NCBI RefSeq assembly: GCF_963675635.1
Contig: NZ_OY776488.1
Location: 2,190,001-2,254,000, forward strand
DNA length: 64,000 nucleotides
Direction: 5' to 3'
Source: an uncultured Pseudodesulfovibrio sp.
GTDB lineage: Bacteria; Desulfobacterota; Desulfovibrionia; Desulfovibrionales; Desulfovibrionaceae
The notes under the pieces are model-generated. The model saw nothing but the letters and a program-made list of their open reading frames with translations, did no database searches and was not told where the DNA came from. Made by a program: the position numbers and the translations under genes. Below are positions 36,489 to 45,363 of the stretch, piece by piece; position 1 is the stretch's first letter, and the number at the start of each line of letters is the position of its first letter.

Positions 36489-37175
36489 CTAACAGACTTT
36501 CAACGACCAGAAATACCGCTCAACACCAGCTGCGGGATAACTCGCTACATCGCCGAGCACCCACCCTTCCGGGAGTTCGGACTCATCAGGTGGTGGGTCG
36601 TTGGACAGAATAACTGCGATACCTGCCCGATCTTCGTCTTTGCGCAACATAGGTTGGATAAAATCAAGCAGTTTGGGCCAGGGCATGAACGCGCGGCTCA
36701 GAATAAGATCGGCAGTTGCCTCGGCTCCGCGCTTTTCCAGTCGTTCCAGAGCCTCTTCGGCCCTACCGCGAAACACGTTTGTTCCCGGCAGTTTGAGCTT
36801 ACTGAGCACAGAACCCATGAATAAAGCCCGTTTCTCGCGCAACTCGACAAGCCAGTAATCCCCCTCCTGCCACAGCGTGCGCAGGGGAATTCCCGGCAAT
36901 CCGGCTCCAGCCCCGAAATCAAGACACAAAGGCTTGTCGCCAAGAGCCAGTCCATTCATGAAGTCTGCCAGGAACAGGGAGTCTACCACAAGTGTATTGA
37001 AAACAGAGCGCCAATCGGACTTGCCGACCAGATTCATCTTCTTGTTCCACTTGATAAGCTGACCAAGATACACAGCCAACAACTCGGCCTGATCCGCATT
37101 AACAGGACGCCCCAGCCGCTCGGCAGCAACCAACACATCCTTATACGAGGGAGATACGTTCGCCATGACTCTCAC
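36489..37175 (-). CDS. rsmG: 16S rRNA (guanine527-N7)-methyltransferase
   Basis: 228 residues. The family pattern LIKWNKKMNLVGK and the SAM-binding CLDFGAGAGLPGIPL are both present, then LVELREKRALFMG and ILSRAFMPWPKLL. The GTG at 37175 has AGGGAT four bases upstream and is preferred over the ATG at 37166. It methylates G527 in the 530 loop. It is downstream of topA on the same strand, with a 193-base gap. Confidence 0.93.
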   Translation of the reverse strand: MRVMANVSPSYKDVLVAAERLGRPVNADQAELLAVYLGQLIKWNKKMNLVGKSDWRSVFNTLVVDSLFLADFMNGLALGDKPLCLDFGAGAGLPGIPLRTLWQEGDYWLVELREKRALFMGSVLSKLKLPGTNVFRGRAEEALERLEKRGAEATADLILSRAFMPWPKLLDFIQPMLRKDEDRAGIAVILSNDPPPDESELPEGWVLGDVASYPAAGVERYFWSLKVC

Positions 37176-37368
37176 ACTTATCCCTACTGATTAATGATCT
37201 AAGACCATGCGGCGCAGCACTCTTCTGCCCTGCTCAACGATTTAAAGCGTTCGAGAAAGGGCCAGGATGCATTTTCTCGGGCCCGTTTCACCGGGGGCTC
37301 AGCACCACTCTATTGTGGACGACACAGTGCCAGAAAAATGCGCAGATGGCTCGCGACTAAAGCCGACC
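37176..37368 (-). other. topA-rsmG intergenic with ambiguous hairpin
   Basis: GAGAAAGGGCC and GGGCCCGTTTC (37253-37292) can pair in two ways (GGGCC/GGCCC or GAGAAA/TTTCTC). It may end topA transcription. Nothing else is recognised. Confidence 0.4.
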
Positions 37369-39783
37369 CTATTCGTCCTCGACCGGGCGAGTATACCCGC
37401 AACCTTTTTTTGGACAGGCAACATGCTCGCCCTTGTCCTTGGTGGTCTTGCGGGTCAAAATCGGATGCTCACACTTGGGGCACGGCTTATTAATGGGCCA
37501 GTTCCACACCGCGTAATCGCACTTGGGATACGAGGAACAGGAATAGAAGAGCTTGCCCCGACGCGAGGATTTCTCCACCAGTTCCCCCTCGCACCCTTCC
37601 TTGGGGCAGGGAACGCCGGTAGAAAATGGTGCCGCATAGGTGCAGTCCGGGTAATTGGAACAGGCGATAAACCGAGAGCCGGTACGCGCCTTCTTGAGCA
37701 GCAATTCTCCACCGCAGTCAGGACAGGTGCCGACGACTTCGGGCTTTTCAGATTCAACAACCTGAATTTTACCGTTCTCGTCACGCTTGAAATTGACGAT
37801 GGACTTGCAGTCCGGGTAGCCGGTGCAGCCCAGGAACTCACCCCGACGGGACTGCTTGATAGCCATGGGGCGACCGCACTTTTCGCACAGCACGCCGGTT
37901 TCCTCGGGCTTTTCGCGCTCGACCACCTGAATGGTTCCCTGCTCGTCGCGAGTAAAGTTCTTGATAGTGCGACAGCCGGGGAAGCCGGTACAACCCAAAA
38001 ATTCTCCGGTTTTACCGAACTTGATAGCCATAGGCTTGCCGCAGTTCTCGCATGTGACATCCGTAACCTGCTGGCTCCGAGCCATCTCCGTACGAGCCTT
38101 GTCCAGGGTCGGATAGAAATCATCACCGAAATGCTTCAGCAGGTCTTTCCAATCTTTCTTGCCATCGGCCACGTCATCAAGCATCCCCTCCATCTGAGCC
38201 GTAAAGCCCACATCCATGAGTGCCTGAAAATGTTCGCTGAGCTGATCAGATACGGTGAAGCCCAGTTCTGTGGGCACGAACCGCTTTTCTTCCTGACGGG
38301 CGTACTCGCGATCGAGCAATGTGGAAATAATAGCCGCATAGGTAGAAGGACGGCCGATTCCGAGTTCTTCCAGCGTCTTGACCAGCGACGCTTCAGAAAA
38401 ACGCGGCGGTGGTTGAGTGAACTTCTGTTCCTTTTTCAACTCATTGAGTGCGAGCACGTCGCCTTCATGGAGCTTGGGCAATTCGGTGTCGTCATCGCTG
38501 CTCGCCTTGTCCATGGCCGCCAGAAAACCGGCAAAGAGCAAACGTTCGCCCTTGGCGCGCCAGATGGTTTCCGGAGCGGACACAAGGACTGTGGTGTCCC
38601 AGAAAGATGCGGCAGTCATCTGCGAAGCCACGAATCGCTGCCAGATAAGCCGATACAGCTTGTGCTGCTCGGAAGGCAGGTATGACTTCACGTCGTCAGG
38701 CGTGATGGTCACGTCGACAGGGCGTATGGCTTCATGCGCGTCCTGCGCGCTTCCCTTGGTCTTGAAATTCCGGGTCTTGGACGGATAATAATCCGCACCG
38801 AACTTGTCGAGGATCAGTTGCTTGGCTGCATCCTGCGCATCCTTGGCGATACGGACGGAGTCAGTACGCATATAGGTAATGAGCGCCGTGGTGCCTCGCT
38901 TCCCAAGCTCCACACCTTCATACAGACGCTGGGCAACGGACATGGTCCGCTTGGCAGAATATCCCATCCGCCGGTTGGCGTCCTGCTGAAGCGTAGAAGT
39001 AATATACGGCGGCAGAGGATTGCGCTTGCGCTGCTTCTCCTGCACGGAATCGACTTTGAATTCGCCGTTCTCCAATGCTGTCTGCAACTTTTCAGCTTCG
39101 CCCTGATTGCTTACGTGATTGACACCGGGCTTGACGGCTTTACCGGACAGCTTATGCAGATCCAGCCAGAACGGCGGCGGGTTTTCCCCTTCGAGCAGTA
39201 CTTTGAACGGCCAGTATTCGTCGGCCCGGAAGGCTCGGCGTTCCTTTTCGCGCTCCACCAGAATCTTGAGCGCCACGGACTGGACACGTCCTGCGGAGAT
39301 ACCGCGTTTCACGTTCTTCCACAGAATTGGAGAAATTTTATAGCCCACCAGCCGATCCAGAATCCGTCTGGCCTGCTGGGAGTCGAACAAATCCTCATTG
39401 AGTTCCTGAGCGTTTTCAAGGGCTTCCTTGACAGCGCGGGCGGTAATCTCGTTGAACTGGATACGACGTATCTTGTCGTTGACCGGCTTCAACAGTTCGG
39501 CAACGTGCCAGGCAATGGCCTCACCTTCGCGGTCGGGGTCAGGCGCCAGGAAGATCGTATCGGCCTTCTTTGCTGCGGCCTGGAGACGCTTGACCACGTC
39601 CTCCTTGCCCTGGATGACCTCATAGTGTGGCGTGAAATCGTGTTCCTCATCCACACCAAGATCACGAGTCGGCAAATCGCGCACATGACCTACAGAGGCA
39701 TCAACAATATAATTTTTGCCCAGGAATTTTGAAATGGTCTTCACCTTGGCAGGGGACTCAACAATAATAAGATCTTTCGGCAT
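37369..39783 (-). CDS. topA: DNA topoisomerase I with five C-terminal zinc ribbons
   Basis: 804 residues. The TOPRIM domain carries LIIVESPAKVKTISK and the acidic DPDREGEAIAWH. The active-site Tyr is in LITYMRTDSVRI (about residue 310). The C-terminal ~210 residues hold five Cys4-like ribbons: CENCG...CTGFPGC, CEKCG...CTGYPDC, CPDCG...CSNYPDC, CPKEGC...CSSYPKC and CPKC...CPKKGC. Typical bacterial TopA has two to four. It relaxes negative supercoils. It ends well before rsmG and diverges from the HD-domain gene. Confidence 0.96.
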   Translation of the reverse strand: MPKDLIIVESPAKVKTISKFLGKNYIVDASVGHVRDLPTRDLGVDEEHDFTPHYEVIQGKEDVVKRLQAAAKKADTIFLAPDPDREGEAIAWHVAELLKPVNDKIRRIQFNEITARAVKEALENAQELNEDLFDSQQARRILDRLVGYKISPILWKNVKRGISAGRVQSVALKILVEREKERRAFRADEYWPFKVLLEGENPPPFWLDLHKLSGKAVKPGVNHVSNQGEAEKLQTALENGEFKVDSVQEKQRKRNPLPPYITSTLQQDANRRMGYSAKRTMSVAQRLYEGVELGKRGTTALITYMRTDSVRIAKDAQDAAKQLILDKFGADYYPSKTRNFKTKGSAQDAHEAIRPVDVTITPDDVKSYLPSEQHKLYRLIWQRFVASQMTAASFWDTTVLVSAPETIWRAKGERLLFAGFLAAMDKASSDDDTELPKLHEGDVLALNELKKEQKFTQPPPRFSEASLVKTLEELGIGRPSTYAAIISTLLDREYARQEEKRFVPTELGFTVSDQLSEHFQALMDVGFTAQMEGMLDDVADGKKDWKDLLKHFGDDFYPTLDKARTEMARSQQVTDVTCENCGKPMAIKFGKTGEFLGCTGFPGCRTIKNFTRDEQGTIQVVEREKPEETGVLCEKCGRPMAIKQSRRGEFLGCTGYPDCKSIVNFKRDENGKIQVVESEKPEVVGTCPDCGGELLLKKARTGSRFIACSNYPDCTYAAPFSTGVPCPKEGCEGELVEKSSRRGKLFYSCSSYPKCDYAVWNWPINKPCPKCEHPILTRKTTKDKGEHVACPKKGCGYTRPVEDE

Positions 39784-40150
39784 ATTCGGCTCTCATATCA
39801 GGCTCTTCAAAAACTCACGATTGCATCATTTTTACAGCGAATCCACTGCCCGGCACTCGCGCATTCTTGAACAGACTGTTAGAAATTTTCCGGTTTTCCA
39901 TCCGGCTATAACGGTCATCAGGCAATCCGAATCACGTTCCGGGTGGTCAGATTGCGGTGTATGCACGTTAATTGGGCATATCGTCAACCCTCTTTATTAC
40001 AGATAATGGGTGATTACTCCTGTTTCTCGTCAGTCAAAGAACGATAACACCGACATTTTTCACATCATAGTCACACATCAGCCACACAAAAACAGCAAAA
40101 CGGCTGTATCTTCGTGGCTTGTATAACGTCTTATTACTCCAGGAGAAAAT
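39784..40150. other. Intergenic between topA and the HD-domain gene
   Basis: About 367 bases between divergent starts. No open frame with a start site is supported. GGAG at 40142-40145 serves the HD-domain gene. No clear regulatory RNA is recognised. Confidence 0.6.
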
Positions 40151-41281
40151 ATGTCCAATGACCATCTGAACCGTCGTGACTTTCTGAAACTCGGAGCCGT
40201 GGCAGGTGCCGCTCTTGCCGTCAGCACAGTGCCAGCACAAGCTTTTGCTGCCCCATCCCGCATATCTTTGAACGAATGTATTGAAATGACCCCGGTTGCC
40301 ATGGCCGAGGTTTCGGCGCCGGTCTCCGCATCATGGAGGTCAATCAAACTCGCTGCCGCCGAAATACGCAATCCGACTATCCGCAATCGCGTGGAAGCAA
40401 TTCTCGATAACCCCGCTCCCACTGTGACCAAAGGATTGGGGCGTTCCGACAAAAAATCCATTTACAAGGAACTGACCACCCAAGGATTCCTCTTGGATGT
40501 GAAGGAAAACGACTTCCTGCCACCAGTGAAGGATGGTTCCAAAGCCTCCCAGCCGTTTTACTCTGCTCCGGGCAGCGGTTACCAAAGTCATCACTCCTAC
40601 CCCGGTGGCCTGGCAACGCATACCGATCTCAATGTCCGGGTTTCCATGGCTCTTTATGACGGCTACCGAGGCGTGTACGACTACCTGCTTGATCGCGATG
40701 TGGTTATTGCAGCCCAGATCCTTCATGACCTGCACAAGCCATGGGTCTTCCAATGGAATACAAATGGTGAATCCAGAACCGAACTCACAATCGGCGGCAC
40801 TGGAGAACATCATACCCTGAGCATTGCCGAGTCCATTGTACGCGGCCTGCCTGCTGAGGTCTGCGTGGCTCAAGCGTGTGCGCACAACCACCCCCGTACG
40901 CCCAAAGACGAAGCTTCGGTAGTCGGCTGGATTCAGGCAGCCTCAATCCTCGCCGGTGTGGACCCGGTCAAACGGGGACTACTTGAGAATGGCGGAAAAA
41001 CCCTCCCGCTTCCCCGTCGACAGGAAGGATTTGTCACCCATCTTGGCGACCATGACTGGGTGCTGACGGTACCGGCCGCACAGTGGATTATTCCGATCAT
41101 GAAGAAAATTGCACTACGTGACTATGGAATCAGCGAAAGCGACCTCAAAAACAAACCCTTCAATCAATTCCGCAACTACGTCTTCTCCCAGGCAACTATC
41201 ATGTCTCTGTACGAGACATACGCAGCACGGGGTGAAGCCGAACTCACCCGCACGGTGCACTCCATCGTCACCCCGGCATAA
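40151..41281 (+). CDS. Tat-exported HD-domain phosphohydrolase
   Basis: 376 residues. A twin-arginine signal NRRDFLKLGAVAGAALAV with AxA-like cleavage near residue 33 predicts folded export. The HD superfamily ligands are in order: SHHSYPGGLATHT (His147/148, His157), LHDLHK (His192-Asp193), GEHH (His220-221), CAHNHP (His245/247) and AGVDP (Asp271). The GGLATHT context is like YhaM-type HD hydrolases. Most HD enzymes are cytoplasmic, so the export is odd. Substrate unknown. A terminator follows. Confidence 0.82.
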   Translation: MSNDHLNRRDFLKLGAVAGAALAVSTVPAQAFAAPSRISLNECIEMTPVAMAEVSAPVSASWRSIKLAAAEIRNPTIRNRVEAILDNPAPTVTKGLGRSDKKSIYKELTTQGFLLDVKENDFLPPVKDGSKASQPFYSAPGSGYQSHHSYPGGLATHTDLNVRVSMALYDGYRGVYDYLLDRDVVIAAQILHDLHKPWVFQWNTNGESRTELTIGGTGEHHTLSIAESIVRGLPAEVCVAQACAHNHPRTPKDEASVVGWIQAASILAGVDPVKRGLLENGGKTLPLPRRQEGFVTHLGDHDWVLTVPAAQWIIPIMKKIALRDYGISESDLKNKPFNQFRNYVFSQATIMSLYETYAARGEAELTRTVHSIVTPA

Positions 41282-41304
41282 TTTCGCCGCTTCTAGACAT
41301 CATG

Positions 41305-41332
41305 AAGGGCCGGACACTCCGGCCCTTTTATC
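41305..41332 (+). terminator. Terminator after the HD-domain gene
   Basis: AAGGGCCGGA/TCCGGCCCTT around CAC, followed by TTATC. Compact and strong. Confidence 0.85.
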
Positions 41333-41631
41333 ATGTTCCCGGCCTGACTCCCGCAAGAGACAAAAACCAAACTGCCTGCGATGTTTCCCCCCAGACAGTG
41401 GAAGCACTGATCATTTATAGACTAAATCCAGACATAATCTTCCGATAAAACTGCACTTTTCCACGGCAAAACAATTTCAACGAAATTTCGGGTAGTTACA
41501 GCAGGAAAAGCTGTGTTATACATATGCTTGCGGTTGAGGTGTGGAAAAAACATCATTAATTCATTAAACTAATTACCGATTGAGCCGATAGAGTAGCATG
41601 AAGCATAAGGCCCGGGATTTATAGATAAGTT
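41333..41631. other. Upstream region of the yggS-motA operon
   Basis: About 300 bases with no supported gene. AT-rich in the second half. Holds the sigma-28 type promoter at 41565-41591 and, upstream, a small inverted repeat CAATTTC/GAAATTT near 41475. Confidence 0.6.
41565..41591 (+). promoter_or_regulatory. Sigma-28 (FliA-type) promoter
   Basis: TAAA (41565-41568), a 15-base spacer and GCCGATAG (41584-41591) match the FliA consensus TAAA-N15-GCCGATAA except for the last base. It lies 40 bases before yggS, which heads the stator and export gene run. Confidence 0.8.
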
Positions 41632-42339
41632 ATGAACACAAGAAAAACTGAATTGATTGAAAGAACAGCCAAAGTGAAAGAGGATCTGGCCGAAGCAGCA
41701 AAGGCTGCGGGTCGGAACCCGGAAGATGTTTCATTGGTGGCGGTATCCAAACTGCACCCGGCTTCGGATATTCGGGCGTTGGCTGAAAGCGGACAAGTGG
41801 ACTTTGGTGAAAACTATGTTCAGGAAGCACTGAACAAGCAGGAAGTACTGACAGATCTTCATGTACATTGGCACTTTATTGGTGGGCTGCAATCCAACAA
41901 GGCTAAATTCGTAGCCGGAAATTTCGGACTGGTTCACAGCGTGGATTCTCGTAAACTGGCCCAGGCGTTGCATAAAAAGGCATTGAGCCTCAACGTGGTT
42001 CAAGACATACTTCTTCAGGTCAATATCGCCGGAGAAACTCAAAAGTCTGGAATCACAGTTGATTTACTGCCACAATTGGCTGAAGACGTCATGAAAATGG
42101 AAAACGTACGCCTTGTCGGATTGATGACAATGCCCCCGTTTTTCGATGAACCGGAACGAGCTCGACCTGTTTTTTCCCGTTTACGCGAGTTGCGGGAAGC
42201 GCTGGAAAGCCGTCTCGGTACGCAATTGCCGCATCTGTCCATGGGCATGACCGGGGATTTCATCCCGGCGGTACAGGAAGGTGCGACCTTGGTGCGGATA
42301 GGAACACGAATTTTCGGGGCACGGACTCCGAGAGTATAA
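41632..42339 (+). CDS. yggS: PLP homeostasis protein YggS/PLPBP
   Basis: 235 residues. The PLP-binding Lys40 lies in LVAVSKLHP. FGENYVQEALNK, WHFIGGLQSNKAK, LQVNIAGETQKSG, GLMTMPP and LSMGMTGDFIPAVQEGATLVRIGTRIFG are all family signatures. It stores or transfers PLP rather than catalysing a reaction. It is unusual as the first gene of a flagellar stator operon: 22 bases before motA, behind a sigma-28 promoter. Confidence 0.93.
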   Translation: MNTRKTELIERTAKVKEDLAEAAKAAGRNPEDVSLVAVSKLHPASDIRALAESGQVDFGENYVQEALNKQEVLTDLHVHWHFIGGLQSNKAKFVAGNFGLVHSVDSRKLAQALHKKALSLNVVQDILLQVNIAGETQKSGITVDLLPQLAEDVMKMENVRLVGLMTMPPFFDEPERARPVFSRLRELREALESRLGTQLPHLSMGMTGDFIPAVQEGATLVRIGTRIFGARTPRV

Positions 42340-42361
42340 GACACAAGGCAGAGGATACAGT

Positions 42362-43123
42362 ATGGATCTCGGAACCATAATTGGCATTGTTCTCTCATTC
42401 GGACTGGTGCTGTCGGCCATCATGACAGGTTCCAGCCTGATCATCTTTGTTTCCGTACCGTCACTGCTCATCGTTGTGGGCGGCACTATCGGTGCCGGTC
42501 TGGTCAACTATCCCATGAACTATGTCATCGGCGTTGTCGGGGTTATCAAGAATACGTTCTTTTCCAGCCTGGACGCTCCTTCCGAAGTCATTGAACGATT
42601 CAAAGACTACGCCAACCGCGCACGCCGCGAAGGTATTCTGTCTCTGGAACCGCTCATCAAGGAAATTGACGACGACTACATGCGCAAAGGGTTGCAGCTC
42701 ACCGTTGACGGCCTTGAACCGCAGACCATTCAGGAAATTCTCGAAACCGAAATTTCATACCTTGCTGAACGGCACGCCACCGGCGCGGACGTTGTGGCTG
42801 CACTCGGCACCCTGGCCCCGGCCATGGGCATGATCGGTACCGTTATCGGTCTGGTTCAGATGCTTCAGACCATGTCTGATCCGTCCTCCATCGGCCCGGC
42901 CATGGCCGTTGCATTGCTGACCACCCTCTACGGCGCGATCATAGCCAACCTCATCCTCAACCCCATGGCAGGCAAGCTCAAGGCCCGCAGCAAGGAAGAG
43001 ATCCTGCTCCGGGAAATGATCATGGAAGGCATCCTGTCCATCTCCAAAGGCGAGAACCCGCGCATCATCGAGGAAAAATTGAACAGCTACCTGCCCCCCA
43101 AGGACAGGATTATTTCGGAATAG
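42362..43123 (+). CDS. motA: Flagellar stator protein MotA
   Basis: 253 residues, four membrane helices. The N-terminal pair (TIIGIVLSFGLVLSAIM, LIIFVSVPSLLIVVGGTIGAGLVNY) is followed by a cytoplasmic loop that includes RARREGILSLEPL, the rotor-contact region. The second pair has LAPAMGMIGTVIGLVQML and MAVALLTTLYGAIIANLI. The protein pairs with MotB to form the ion channel; the sequence is closer in feel to PomA than to enteric MotA, so Na+ or H+ cannot be decided here. Confidence 0.95.
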   Translation: MDLGTIIGIVLSFGLVLSAIMTGSSLIIFVSVPSLLIVVGGTIGAGLVNYPMNYVIGVVGVIKNTFFSSLDAPSEVIERFKDYANRARREGILSLEPLIKEIDDDYMRKGLQLTVDGLEPQTIQEILETEISYLAERHATGADVVAALGTLAPAMGMIGTVIGLVQMLQTMSDPSSIGPAMAVALLTTLYGAIIANLILNPMAGKLKARSKEEILLREMIMEGILSISKGENPRIIEEKLNSYLPPKDRIISE

Positions 43124-43156
43124 CCACAGGATGCCGCAAGGCCCGAGGACAGCGCC

Positions 43157-43978
43157 ATGGCCAAAAAAGAAAAAAAACTCGTCTGCGAAGAGATTCCCCC
43201 GTGGATGGTCACGTTCGCCGATGTCATGACGCTGATGCTGACCTTCTTCATCCTGCTGGTCTCCATGTCCACCGTGGACCAGCGACGCAAACTCGTTGCC
43301 CTTGGCTCTATCATCGGCACCTTTGGCTTCAACCAGGCCAGTTACGAAGTCTTTTCCAAGAAAGACACCAAGAAAACCGTTGAACCCGGCCCCATGGACA
43401 CTGGCGACCTTGAGCCGCTCAAGGAACTCAAATGGGAAAACGTTGATGACGACATCAATTTCAGCTCAAACCGTTTCGTCCAGATTCTGAGCATCAATGC
43501 CCGCCTGCTCTTCGGCCCGGACGGATTCACTTTGTCCCCGGAAGGCATCGCCACCATGGATAGTTTCCTGCCTTTACTGCAACAGGTGCGCTATCCGTTG
43601 CTTCTCGCCGGACACACTTCGGAACTCCGAGACGAACGGGGTCTCAACTACCAACCAGATGACGCTCACCAGAATCCCGATCTTTCATGGAGACTGTCCC
43701 TGAACCGTTCACTCGCCCTGTATCAATACCTGCTGGACAATGGAATCAGTGCCGATATGCTCCGAGTGGAGGCCTTTGGCAAATTCCGTCCGCACTATCC
43801 GCAGAACTCGGCTGAAAACCGCAGTCGCAACCGGCGCGTTGATATTGTTCTCGACAAACGCTCAAACCAGTTGGGAGAACAACTCATCCAGGCCGCACCC
43901 GTTGAAGAAAAGCGGACCGACATGCTAAAAATCGACGGTTTTGAATTCGATGTCTCCACCCCAAAGGAGCTGGAGTAG
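43157..43978 (+). CDS. motB: MotB-type stator protein 1 (OmpA domain)
   Basis: 273 residues. A single N-terminal helix with the ion-binding Asp22 in PPWMVTFADVMTL. The plug/linker (about 45-110) is followed by an OmpA-like peptidoglycan-binding domain (LLLAGHTSELRD, SLNRSLALYQYLLDNGI, NRSRNRRVDIVL). It is the first of two adjacent MotB-type genes. A near-consensus GGACAGCGCC precedes the ATG weakly. Confidence 0.9.
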   Translation: MAKKEKKLVCEEIPPWMVTFADVMTLMLTFFILLVSMSTVDQRRKLVALGSIIGTFGFNQASYEVFSKKDTKKTVEPGPMDTGDLEPLKELKWENVDDDINFSSNRFVQILSINARLLFGPDGFTLSPEGIATMDSFLPLLQQVRYPLLLAGHTSELRDERGLNYQPDDAHQNPDLSWRLSLNRSLALYQYLLDNGISADMLRVEAFGKFRPHYPQNSAENRSRNRRVDIVLDKRSNQLGEQLIQAAPVEEKRTDMLKIDGFEFDVSTPKELE

Positions 43979-43981
43979 GTC

Positions 43982-44710
43982 ATGGGCAAAAAGAAGAAAA
44001 AGGAAGTCTGCGCGCCTTTGGCCCTCTGGCTGATCACATTCTCGGACCTGATGACGCTCCTGCTCACGTTTTTCGTGCTTCTTCTGACGATGGCTTCCAT
44101 GGACAACGCCATTCTTACCACAGTGACCCTAACAACCGCGGACCTCGGCCTTCTGGACAAGCGCGGCTCAGGTCGGGTGACCGCCAAGGAACGAATGGTC
44201 ATCGACCTCATGGAAAAACCCTGGGAAGTCCTTGATAAGAAGGACCGCCTCAAGGACTTGCTGTTCCCGGACGACATCCTGCCCGAAGAAATCGAGAAAT
44301 CGGACCTCGACAAGAATCTCGACGTCCTGGCAAAGCCGGACGGGGTCGCCCTGGTCTTCACAGATGGCATCCTGTTCTCTCCAGGCACCAGCGAACTGTC
44401 CGACAAAGGCCGGTTTCTCATATCCCGGCTCGTACCCATGATGACCCATACGGAAGCTCCCATTAACGTCGCCGGATATACCGATACGTCAGACAATACC
44501 GAGTCCCCGTTACAACTTTCAGGCGACCGGGCCTTGTCTGTACTCGCATATCTCGTGGAGCGGGGCGTCCCGAACAAACGTTTTTCGCTGTCAGCCTATG
44601 GCGGCAACTTTCCGGTGGTCAATGAACTCGGGTTCCCTACTGACTCACCCAAAAATCGACGAGTGGAGATACTGCTCAAGACAGCCCGCCCCATCGGCGG
44701 CTACCAGTAG
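43982..44710 (+). CDS. motB: MotB-type stator protein 2 (OmpA domain)
   Basis: 242 residues, starting three bases after the first motB stop (overlapping its ribosome-binding GGAG). The helix has Asp22 in LWLITFSDLMTL and the C-terminal OmpA domain reads INVAGYTDTSDN and SGDRALSVLAYLVERGV with PKNRRVEILLK. The two proteins share layout but differ widely in linker and OmpA loops. They may form mixed B dimers or stators used in different conditions. Confidence 0.9.
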   Translation: MGKKKKKEVCAPLALWLITFSDLMTLLLTFFVLLLTMASMDNAILTTVTLTTADLGLLDKRGSGRVTAKERMVIDLMEKPWEVLDKKDRLKDLLFPDDILPEEIEKSDLDKNLDVLAKPDGVALVFTDGILFSPGTSELSDKGRFLISRLVPMMTHTEAPINVAGYTDTSDNTESPLQLSGDRALSVLAYLVERGVPNKRFSLSAYGGNFPVVNELGFPTDSPKNRRVEILLKTARPIGGYQ

Positions 44711-44784
44711 TCTAAACTTTGTCTGGAACAATGCCTCATTTGGCGATATAGAGACGACATAACAAGAAAAGAAAGGTGGCCGAT

Positions 44785-45279
44785 ATGGCTGATGAAGAAC
44801 TGACGCAGGGAGAGGAAAAGAAAAAAGGCGGAATGCTCAAGTGGATTATCATCCTAGTGGTGCTGATTGCTCTGGGTGTCGGCGGATATTTCGGATATAC
44901 CATGTTCTTTGCCGCGCCTGACGAAAATGCCACCAGTGAAGAGACTGGCGACACGCAAACGCCTCTGGAGAACCTGGAAGGCCAGCTCGTCCCGCTGCCG
45001 ACTTTCCTGGTAAACCTTGCAGACCCGCTGGGGCGTAGGTATCTCAAGCTCGGTATCGAAGTAGAAGTCCGAGACGCCGATGCTCAGACTGCTCTGGCGA
45101 AGTATGAAGCCAAGGTTAAAGACACCTTGCTTTTACTGCTTTCAAGCAAGACATACGATGGTCTCTCCACAATGAAAGCCAAAGTGGAACTCAAACAGGA
45201 AATAGCTGACAGACTCAACCAGATTCTCGGAAACGGCAGTGTGCTCAGAGTCTACATTACGGAAATGGTTATCCAGTAG
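44785..45279 (+). CDS. fliL: Flagellar basal-body protein FliL
   Basis: 164 residues from the ATG at 44785, with AAAGG 8 bases upstream (the GTG at 44776 would sit within the site). One membrane helix (KWIIILVVLIALGVGGYFGY) precedes the periplasmic FliL domain (LPTFLVNLADPLGRRYLKLGIEVEV, KDTLLLLLSSKTYD, VYITEMVIQ). FliL supports stator function. No fliM follows; fliN comes next. Confidence 0.92.
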   Translation: MADEELTQGEEKKKGGMLKWIIILVVLIALGVGGYFGYTMFFAAPDENATSEETGDTQTPLENLEGQLVPLPTFLVNLADPLGRRYLKLGIEVEVRDADAQTALAKYEAKVKDTLLLLLSSKTYDGLSTMKAKVELKQEIADRLNQILGNGSVLRVYITEMVIQ

Positions 45280-45363
45280 CACGCTTTTTGCAATTCTCGT
45301 TTCGGACCGTCACCTTTTTTGACGGACCCTACTGGTGAACACTTTTTTCGCGAGGTAAGAGAT

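Noticed and set aside
37267..38685. 472-codon open frame antisense to topA
   Set aside because: It follows topA codon usage on the other strand, has no ribosome-binding site and no recognisable domain; topA is certain.
38734..39732. 332-codon open frame antisense to topA
   Set aside because: It is a codon-usage shadow of the same certain gene, with no start site or domain.
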